From Desulfovibrio sp. (GTDB lineage: Bacteria; Desulfobacterota; Desulfovibrionia; Desulfovibrionales; Desulfovibrionaceae), in the NCBI GenBank assembly GCA_031287575.1, contig JAITSV010000076.1, positions 161,560 through 225,559 of the forward strand: 64,000 nt of DNA, written 5' to 3'. The notes beneath the pieces were generated by a model. That model ran no database searches. It saw only the letters and a program-made list of their open reading frames with translations, and had not been told where the DNA came from. The translations under genes and the position numbers were made by a program. Below, in pieces: positions 18,459 to 26,120 of the stretch. The first letter of the stretch is position 1; each line of letters opens with the position of its first letter.

Positions 18459-19937
18459 ATGTCTCCCACCGACGATGCCCACCTGACGGCCGACGAGGAC
18501 ATCATCGAGCTTACCGACATCATCGAGAAGGGCAACACGCCGCAAGCGCAGCCCGGCTCCGATGCCGCAAGCTTCGAGAAGGAACTCGAAGACCTGTTCT
18601 CCGACGGCGGCGGCCTGGAATCGCTGACGGGGTTCGATACCCTTGACGCCGACATCGCGCCCCCGTCCCCTGCCGCTTCCATGACACCGGACGACGGCGG
18701 AAGCGACGACGCCAGTCTGGGCGTCACACCCGACGCCGATATGGACGCCGACATCGATGCCCTGCTGAACAGCATCGGCGATCTGCCGGATACCCCGGAG
18801 CCCGCACCGGCCCAGGCGTCCGCCGCCCGCAAGGCCCCCGCCGCCCACCACGACGCAGAGGAGGCTCCCTCCATGGCCGCCAAGCCCGTCTCGTCCACGC
18901 CTTCGGCCATCACCGGCCGTCCCGTCGATCCGGACGAGAAACTGTCCATGCCCGACATGACCGACGTGGACGCCCTGCTCGGCGACCTGGGCGCGCCCAG
19001 CGCCGCCGACCTGACGTCGGGCGGTTCCGGCTCGTCCATGGGCGACGACGACATCGACGACCTCATTTCCGGGCTGGACGCCAAGGCGCCGCCCGTGGCA
19101 GCGCCCGCACCGCAGAAGCCCGCCGACCTCGTGGACGTGGCGGACCTGGACGCCCTGCTGGAAGACATGCTGGGTTCCGGCGGCAAGGCTGCCGCGCCCG
19201 AACCGGAACCGGAACCGGCCTCGATGCAGGCAGACGAAACGGATCCCTTCGAGGCCGCCCTGGCCGCCAGCGCGGCGCAGCTCTCCGTGGCCCCGTCCGA
19301 CGAGCCCCCGGCCGACGGCGACCCCTTCGAGGCCGCCCTGGCCGCTGCCGCCACGGCTGCCGCCATGGCCGAGCCGACGCCGCCCCGCCCCGCGCCCAAG
19401 CCCGCCCCCGCGCGGCCGGAAATTTCCCCGGAAATCTCCCCGGCTGTCTCGGAGGTTGGCGACAGCCCCGCCGGGTACGCCGCGCGCATCGAGGCGCTGG
19501 AAGCCTCCCTGGCCAGCCTGGCCGAACAGCGCGATGAAGAGCGCGCCGCCCGCGAGGCGCTGGAAACGCGCCTGACGGCCATGGAATCACTGGCCGACAC
19601 CGCGCCCGCACTTTCCGAAGACACGCTGGCCGAGTTGCTGGAACCCCTGCTGGCGCGTGAGGACGGTCCGTTCGCCCCGCTGGTGGACCGCGTGCGCGCC
19701 ACCCTGGCCGAAGACCTGGACGCCCGCATCGAGGAGCGTCTGGCCCCCCTGCGCGAGCGCCTCGAAGGTGCTGGCACGGCGGATGCGATGGGGGCGGAAG
19801 GCATCACCCAGGCCGATCTGGACATGCTGGCCGCGGACCTGCGCGCCACGTTGCAGGCCGAGACGGACAAGGCCGCCGCTGCCGCCGCCGCGCGGATCAT
19901 CCGCGAGGAAATCGCCGCCCTGGCCGAAGCCCTGTAG
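18459..19937 (+). CDS. Acidic Ala/Asp-rich protein with repeated DxDALL motifs, function unknown
   Basis: The 492-residue protein is very acidic and mostly low in complexity. A short motif of the form D(I/V/L)D(A/D)L(L/I)xx(I/L)G recurs at about residues 97-108, 168-178, 197-208 and 226-239, with a looser copy near 40-50. Two further copies of DPFEAALAA lie near residues 263 and 289. A coiled coil (about 345-385, RIEALEASLASLAEQRDEER) and a helical C-terminal domain (400-492) follow. There is no signal peptide or membrane segment. Repeated short acidic motifs suggest a scaffold that binds a partner several times, but I do not recognise the family. A terminator hairpin follows. Confidence 0.7.
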   Translation: MSPTDDAHLTADEDIIELTDIIEKGNTPQAQPGSDAASFEKELEDLFSDGGGLESLTGFDTLDADIAPPSPAASMTPDDGGSDDASLGVTPDADMDADIDALLNSIGDLPDTPEPAPAQASAARKAPAAHHDAEEAPSMAAKPVSSTPSAITGRPVDPDEKLSMPDMTDVDALLGDLGAPSAADLTSGGSGSSMGDDDIDDLISGLDAKAPPVAAPAPQKPADLVDVADLDALLEDMLGSGGKAAAPEPEPEPASMQADETDPFEAALAASAAQLSVAPSDEPPADGDPFEAALAAAATAAAMAEPTPPRPAPKPAPARPEISPEISPAVSEVGDSPAGYAARIEALEASLASLAEQRDEERAAREALETRLTAMESLADTAPALSEDTLAELLEPLLAREDGPFAPLVDRVRATLAEDLDARIEERLAPLRERLEGAGTADAMGAEGITQADLDMLAADLRATLQAETDKAAAAAAARIIREEIAALAEAL

Positions 19938-19989
19938 GAATCACCCTCTGGTGGGTTCAGGCAGCCCGCGCGAATAGCACGACTGTTTC

Positions 19990-20023
19990 AAGGGCGGGCC
20001 CGGGGCATCCGGTTCCGCCCTTT
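19990..20023 (+). terminator. Terminator after the acidic repeat protein
   Basis: An 8-bp stem (AAGGGCGG at 19990-19997 with CCGCCCTT at 20015-20022) with a GC-rich loop ends in TTT. Confidence 0.7.
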
Positions 20024-20106
20024 CGCGTGCCGCGCCATTCTCAAGCCCCCGGAAAATACGCCGCCCGACGTGGGGCCCCCCGCCGGAAAGCCTGCCCCGA
20101 CGGGCC

Positions 20107-20135
20107 TCGACGGGCGCGGGCCGCAATGCTATAGA
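20107..20135 (+). promoter_or_regulatory. Candidate sigma-70 promoter for a leader or small RNA
   Basis: TCGACG (20107-20112) and TATAGA (20130-20135) are 17 bases apart. Transcription would start near 20142, about 345 bases before the next gene. Confidence 0.45.
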
Positions 20136-20141
20136 CGCCTG

Positions 20142-20241
20142 AAAAAAGAGGGATGGCTCGCCGGTTATTCCTCTTTCACCCGTCCGGTCTTCGTCCGCTG
20201 TGGTCGAGACCATTCCCCCACGGGCGGGTTTTCTCTTTTTT
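20142..20241 (+). ncRNA. Candidate small RNA or attenuated leader
   Basis: About 100 bases lie between a plausible promoter and a terminator-like structure. AAAGAGG (near 20145) can pair with CCTCTTT (near 20170), and ACCCGTCC (20178-20185) pairs with GGGCGGGT (20222-20229), directly before the T-rich TTTTCTCTTTTTT (20229-20241). An inner GGTCT/AGACC pair is enclosed. It matches no RNA family I know; it could be a free small RNA or an attenuator for the genes starting at 20487. Confidence 0.35.
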
Positions 20242-20365
20242 CACGGCTGCGCGGCTGCCCGCTTGCCAACCGGATGCCCCCGGCCGGTTCCGCTGGCACG
20301 CTGGCCAATGCCTCAGCCCGCGCACGGGCAACCGTCCGGCCACCGGAAACGGCCCGAGGCGAGAA

Positions 20366-20413
20366 GTCGCGGCCCGTAGCGGAACGTCGCGGCCCGTAGC
20401 GGAAAGTCACGGC
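20366..20413. repeat. Tandem 20-bp repeat
   Basis: Two perfect and one partial copy of GTCGCGGCCCGTAGCGGAA plus one base lie just upstream of the small gene at 20487. The 549-base gap from 19938 to 20486 therefore holds a terminator, a candidate RNA and this repeat. Confidence 0.8.
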
Positions 20414-20486
20414 GTCGTCACGGAGCGGCCCGGTGGACCGCAGCCAGAGAAACGCGCCCAATGGCCCTCACCCAAAAGGACCGCAC

Positions 20487-20693
20487 ATGGACAAGATTCG
20501 CAAGGAAGCCCTGCAGGTGACCAAGGAAATCGTGGTCAAGTTCATCGAAACCCAGCGGGTTTCCCCGGCGAGCCTGGGCGAGGTGTTCCCCTCCATCTAC
20601 CGCGTGGTGCTGGAATCCATCGCCACCGACGGCGCGCGCGACGGCCAGCCCCCCGTGGTGTCGGCGGCCTCCACCGGCACCGAGCGGGAGTAG
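20487..20693 (+). CDS. Small helical protein, function unknown
   Basis: A 68-residue protein (MDKIRKEALQVTKEIVVKFIE...) with two predicted helices; EIVVKFIETQRVSPASLGEV and the following helix resemble the N-terminal part of MucR/Ros regulators, which ends before their zinc finger. No Cys or His pair is present. The ribosome site AAAAGGA is seven bases before ATG. It ends seven bases before the methyltransferase gene, so the two are probably cotranscribed. Confidence 0.68.
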   Translation: MDKIRKEALQVTKEIVVKFIETQRVSPASLGEVFPSIYRVVLESIATDGARDGQPPVVSAASTGTERE

Positions 20694-20699
20694 GCGCGC

Positions 20700-21758
20700 A
20701 TGGACCGTTCCGCCACCTCCTGCCAGAATGCCGCCACGGCGCCCACGGACGGCAACCGCCAGCCCGACCCGTGCGGGCACGCCCGCAGCGTTTCCGGCAT
20801 GTTCGGGCGCATCGCCGACTGGTACGACCTGCTGAACCGCGTGCTCAGCGGCGGGCTGGACAAGTACTGGCGCCACCGCCTGGTGCGCCACGTGGTGCCC
20901 GGCCCCACGGGCCGCGTGCTGGACCTGGCGGCGGGCACCCTGGACGTTTCGCTGGAAATCGTGCGCCAGCACCCCGGCACCCGCGTGCCCGCCCTGGACT
21001 TTTGCCGCCCCATGCTGCAACGCGGGCGGGGCAAGCTGTTCGGCGAAACGGCGCGCGCCATCTGGCCCGTCACCGCCGACGGACGCCGCCTGCCCCTGGC
21101 CGACGCCAGCGTGGACTGCGTGACCATCGCCTTCGGCATCCGCAATATCCTGCCCCGGTCGGAAGCCTTTGCCGAAATCCTGCGGGTGCTGGTGCCCGGC
21201 GGGCGGCTGTGCGTGCTGGAATTCGGCACCGGCAAGACCCCGGTGTGGCGCGGGCTGTACAATTTCTATCTCAACCGGGTGCTGCCCATGGTGGGCAAGG
21301 CCGTTTCCGGCGATTCCGGCGCCTACCGCTACCTGGCGGACACCATCATGGCCTTTCCCACCGCCGACGAACTGGCCGGGGAAATGGCGGCGGCAGGCTT
21401 TGGCCGGGTGTTCCACCTGCCGCTGACCTCGGGTATCGTGCGCTTGCACGTGGCCGAAAAGCCCCTGGCCCCGGCGACCGGGGCGCAGCAGACGGCAACG
21501 GCCACGCAGCAACGGCCCGCCCCCAGGGCGCGCGAGGCCGCGCCCGCTGCATCCGCCCCGTCCGCCGAATCCGCCGAATCCGCCATCGCGGAAACGCCAG
21601 TCCAGGACATGGCAGTTCAGGCCAACAGCCCGGCAAAGGGTGACAAAACGGCAAAGGCCGGTACGGTGCAGGCCACCCTGCCCGGCGCGGCCACGCAGGG
21701 AGCGGAAAAAAAGAAACGCGCCGCCAGCGGCGCCAGGGCGGGGAAGAAGACGCGCTAG
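20700..21758 (+). CDS. ubiE: Demethylmenaquinone methyltransferase (UbiE/MenG) with a long tail
   Basis: Residues 30-255 form a class I methyltransferase of the UbiE/MenG family (MFGRIADWYDLLNRVLSGGLD, AFGIRNILPRSEAF, LEFGTGKTP, YRYLADTIMAFPTADEL), the last step of menaquinone synthesis. Motif I reads DLAAGTLDVS, where most members have DLACGTGD, so one glycine of the SAM loop is changed. About 95 extra residues at the end are Ala/Gln/Pro-rich and finish with a Lys/Arg-rich stretch (KKKRAASGARAGKKTR); these are not part of the known domain and are probably disordered. mqnB and a polyprenyl diphosphate synthase lie nearby. Confidence 0.9.
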   Translation: MDRSATSCQNAATAPTDGNRQPDPCGHARSVSGMFGRIADWYDLLNRVLSGGLDKYWRHRLVRHVVPGPTGRVLDLAAGTLDVSLEIVRQHPGTRVPALDFCRPMLQRGRGKLFGETARAIWPVTADGRRLPLADASVDCVTIAFGIRNILPRSEAFAEILRVLVPGGRLCVLEFGTGKTPVWRGLYNFYLNRVLPMVGKAVSGDSGAYRYLADTIMAFPTADELAGEMAAAGFGRVFHLPLTSGIVRLHVAEKPLAPATGAQQTATATQQRPAPRAREAAPAASAPSAESAESAIAETPVQDMAVQANSPAKGDKTAKAGTVQATLPGAATQGAEKKKRAASGARAGKKTR

Positions 21759-21800
21759 CCGCAGGCGGCAACGCGATGGGCGGAGACTGGAGGCGGAGCC

Positions 21801-21890
21801 GCCGGGCCAATCTGCGCCGGGCCAATCTGCGCCAGACCAATCTGCGTCAGACCAATCTGCGTCAGACCAGCATGCGCCGGGCCAGCCAGA
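21801..21890. repeat. Tandem 15-bp repeat
   Basis: About five copies of GCGYCRGRCCAATCT lie between ubiE and the DUF2065 gene and run into the last codons of the latter (stop at 21862-21864). Confidence 0.85.
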
Positions 21891-22068
21891 CCACCAGCAC
21901 GCCCACGCACATGGCCGCGATGCCCATGCCCCGCAGCATGGCCGGGGGCTGGTCGGACAGCGACCGCAACACGGGGCGCATCCGCTCGGCAAACAGGACG
22001 TACGGAATGCTTTCGATGACGAAGGCAAGGCCCAGGGCGCAGAGCAGGGTATTCCAGTCGATATGCAT
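21862..22068 (-). CDS. DUF2065 (YjeT-like) inner membrane protein
   Basis: The 68-residue protein has two membrane helices: WNTLLCALGLAFVIESIPYVLF at the start and GMGIAAMCVGVLVVWLA at the end, with the family segment IESIPYVLFAERMRPVL between. YjeT-like proteins are small and uncharacterised. The start MHIDWN has a GAAGG site. Its last codons lie in the tandem 15-bp repeat, so its C-terminus may differ between strains. Confidence 0.82.
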   Translation of the reverse strand: MHIDWNTLLCALGLAFVIESIPYVLFAERMRPVLRSLSDQPPAMLRGMGIAAMCVGVLVVWLARRMLV

Positions 22069-22270
22069 GGAAGCCTTCTCACACGGGGGCACCGCCCGTG
22101 GCAACCCCCGCCGCCAACGCAGCTTTCCGCCGACAGACACGTCGGCATGCCCGGTCCGGGCAGGCTTCCGCATCAGGACCCACCCGGTCACATCCGGAAA
22201 GCGACCGGCCTCGATCGACAGCAATCGGCAGTAATCGGCCCGCAGGGCCGGACACAGGATAGCCAACAGA

Positions 22271-23596
<1,326 letters not shown>

Positions 23597-23633
23597 CGGG
23601 GTCCGCGCACCGGCCCCAAAGGACTGGAACGCC

Positions 23634-24053
23634 ATGCTCGCCAGCCAACGACGCAAACGCCTGCCTCCCGCCCCCGACGACGCCACGTTGCGCGCGGCCC
23701 TGCGCCGCACGGCGGAAAGGGAACAGGCCGACGACAGCCGGGGCACGGCGGACGACTCGCGCACCGGCCCCGCCTGCGCGTTGATGCCGGGCATTCCGCG
23801 CGGCACCCTGCTGTGCGAACTGCCCCCGCGCGACGTGCCGGTGGTGCTGTGCTGGGACGACTGCTGACGGGGCTTGCAGGAAGCGAGTTCGCTTCTGCGG
23901 TCCATGCCTGCGGGCGGACAACTGCTGCTGGACATAGCGCCCAACCAGATGGGCAGCGCGCGGCACATCGCCCGCGTCCGGCAGGCCGATGTGGTGGGCA
24001 TGCCCTGCGCCACCGCCGAAGGACATTTGCGGTTGCTGCTGAGAAAACGTTAG
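23634..24053 (+). CDS. Candidate selenoprotein with in-frame TGA, function unknown
   Basis: Reading from ATG 23634, a TGA follows residue 77 at 23865-23867, directly after a Cys codon. The same frame then stays open for 61 more codons to TAG at 24051-24053. If TGA is read as Sec the product has 139 residues with the site C-x3-C-U (CWDDC then U78). The part after TGA looks coded, with GC-rich third positions and an alternating strand and helix pattern (RGLQEASSLLRSM, GQLLLDIAP, ADVVGMPCATAEGHL). A hairpin at 23876-23898 has its loop 18 bases after TGA. selB is present in the window. Alternatives are a nonsense mutation (TGG to TGA), a sequencing error, or a real 77-residue protein. I do not recognise the family. 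Confidence 0.42.
23868..23899 (+). promoter_or_regulatory. Possible bacterial SECIS hairpin
   Basis: GCAG (23876-23879) pairs with CTGC (23895-23898) and AAGCG (23881-23885) with CGCTT (23890-23894), with G23880 bulged, leaving the loop AGTT (23886-23889). The loop has a G in its first two bases and begins 18 bases after TGA; this fits what is known of bacterial SECIS elements. Confidence 0.38.
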
Positions 24054-24148
24054 GGCCCCAAGATATTTTTTTACCGTAAGCACTGCCCGTCGGAAACCGG
24101 AACAACGACACACCGGCGCTCCGCGCCGTTCATGGACAGCCTTCACGC

Positions 24149-24868
24149 ATGAGCCTCGTCATCGCCACCGCCACCACCCGTGAAATGAAAGCCGTGCTCA
24201 CCGGCTTCAACGGGCGGGGCCGCGTGGGCTGCGCCCTGCCCGGACCGGGCGAGGTCTGCCCTTCGCCCGTCAACGGGCGCAACTGTCTGCTGCTGGTCAC
24301 CGGCGTGGGGCCGATCAACGCGGCCCTGTCGCTGGGCCGGGTACTGGGCGCGCACCGCAGCGTGCGCGGCGTGCTCAACCTGGGCGTCGCGGGCACCTTC
24401 GACGTGCTGCGCGCCCCGCTGGGCAGCGCCGTGCTGGCATCCGCCGAAGTCTGGCCCGAATACGGCCTGGCGGGCGACGACGGCGTGGACCCGCAAGGCA
24501 TCGCCTTTCCCCAGGCAGAAGGCCCGGACGGTCCGGTGTGGGACCGCATCGACCTTGCGCCCGGGGTATTGTTCGAACAATGGCACCTTGCCATGCCCAC
24601 GGCAGCCCGCAGCGGCGTTGCGCTGACCGTGGCCGGGGTTTCCGGCACCCCGGCGCGGGCACGGGCCATGTGCCGCCGTCACGCCCCGCTGATGGAGAAC
24701 ATGGAGGGCTTTTCGCTGGCCCTGGCCTGCCTGCGCCACGGCCTGCCCTTTGCCGAGGCGCGCACCATGTCCAACATCGTGGGGTCGCGCGCGGCGGAGG
24801 ACTGGGCGCTGGAGGGGGCTCTGGACGCCCTGGGCGCGCTGGCCCGCGAACTTTTCCTGACCGACTGA
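24149..24868 (+). CDS. mqnB: Futalosine hydrolase
   Basis: A 239-residue nucleosidase of the PNP/UDP phosphorylase fold: LVIATATTREMKAVL, LLLVTGVGPINAALSLG, VRGVLNLGVAGTFD, and MENMEGFSLALACLRHGLPFAEARTMSN with the family's purine-binding and catalytic segment. It removes hypoxanthine from futalosine in the futalosine route to menaquinone, fitting ubiE and the prenyl synthase around it. Confidence 0.9.
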   Translation: MSLVIATATTREMKAVLTGFNGRGRVGCALPGPGEVCPSPVNGRNCLLLVTGVGPINAALSLGRVLGAHRSVRGVLNLGVAGTFDVLRAPLGSAVLASAEVWPEYGLAGDDGVDPQGIAFPQAEGPDGPVWDRIDLAPGVLFEQWHLAMPTAARSGVALTVAGVSGTPARARAMCRRHAPLMENMEGFSLALACLRHGLPFAEARTMSNIVGSRAAEDWALEGALDALGALARELFLTD

Positions 24869-24939
24869 CGAACCATTCCGGCGCGCGGACGCCCCGCCCC
24901 GCCCAGACACGCCCGACCGCAAGCCCTACGGACATTCCC

Positions 24940-25935
24940 ATGCTGAAGCTCAAAGCCTATCTGGCCACGGAACTGCCGCGCATCAACAAGACGCTCGACG
25001 CCGAGGTGGCCGTACTCCACCCGCTGGTGCGCCCCGTGGCCGAACACGTGCTGCGCGCGGGCGGCAAGCGGCTGCGCCCCCTGCTGACCCTGCTCACCGC
25101 ACGGGCGCTCGGCGCGGAAGGCGGCGGGCTGTTCCGCAAGGCCTCCGGCCCGGATCTGTACCCGCTGGCCTGTTCCGTGGAACTGCTGCACTCGGCCACC
25201 CTGCTGCACGACGACATCCTGGACGGCGCCGACCTGCGGCGCGGCCTGCCCGCCGCGCACACCGTGTTCGGCCAGACGGAAACCGTGCTGGCCGGTGACG
25301 CCCTGCTGGCCCTGGCCAACCGCATCGTGGCCCGCTACGGCGACGCCCGGCTTACCGAAACCATCGCCGAGGCCATCGTGCAGACGGCCACCGGCGAAAT
25401 CGTGGAAATCGCCCACCAGCGTTCCACCGAGCACGGCCACGATACCTACATCGACATCATCACCGGCAAGACCGCGTGGATGCTGCGCGCCTCGTGCGAA
25501 CTGGGCGCCCTTGCCGCGCAGGCTCCGGACGAAGCCGTGCGGGCCGCCGCCGGGTTCGGCCTGAACCTCGGCATCGCCTTCCAGATCGTGGACGACGCGC
25601 TGGACTTCGCCGCCTCGTCCAAGGACACCGGCAAGCCCGTGGGCGGCGACCTGCGCGAGGGAAAGCTGACCCCGCCGTTGATCTACTACCTTGAAACACT
25701 GGCGCCGCGGGAACGCGATGCATTCGTGACGCGCTTCCGGCAAGGCACCTTCGATGATGCCACTGTGGCCGAGGTGGCGGCAGACCTGCGGGCGCGCGGC
25801 TGCGACGCGAAGACGCGCGAACTGGCCGCCAGCTACCTGGACAAGGCGTCATCCTGCCTTGATGCATTGCCCGATACGTCGGAACGTCGTATCCTGCGGC
25901 AAAGCATCGACTACGTCCTCAATCGCGGCACGTAG
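24940..25935 (+). CDS. Polyprenyl diphosphate synthase (octaprenyl type)
   Basis: The 331-residue protein has both aspartate-rich motifs of trans-prenyl synthases: LLHDDILDGADLRRG and QIVDDALDF, plus GGKRLRP and GDALLALAN. It builds the long isoprenoid chain, most likely the menaquinone side chain given mqnB directly upstream. There is a 71-base gap to mqnB. Chain length cannot be read from the sequence with certainty. Confidence 0.92.
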   Translation: MLKLKAYLATELPRINKTLDAEVAVLHPLVRPVAEHVLRAGGKRLRPLLTLLTARALGAEGGGLFRKASGPDLYPLACSVELLHSATLLHDDILDGADLRRGLPAAHTVFGQTETVLAGDALLALANRIVARYGDARLTETIAEAIVQTATGEIVEIAHQRSTEHGHDTYIDIITGKTAWMLRASCELGALAAQAPDEAVRAAAGFGLNLGIAFQIVDDALDFAASSKDTGKPVGGDLREGKLTPPLIYYLETLAPRERDAFVTRFRQGTFDDATVAEVAADLRARGCDAKTRELAASYLDKASSCLDALPDTSERRILRQSIDYVLNRGT

Positions 25936-26120
25936 CATCGGGACACGGTTCCGCCGCGTGCCGGGCCACGGATGGTGATGCAGCCCGGCATGCGTCCGGC
26001 AGACACTCTGGCGATGCCCCGAAGCGCACCGGAAAGCCCCCGAACGCACGCGGCCCCGCGGCGGCAGCCGGGCTTTCCGCAACGCCGTGCACCACGCAAT
26101 CCCCCACACCGGAGGGGCGC

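Noticed and set aside
21776..22234. Plus-strand pentapeptide-repeat protein
   Set aside because: The five-residue pattern arises from the 15-bp repeat only; the rest of the frame is antisense to the DUF2065 gene and has no further units.
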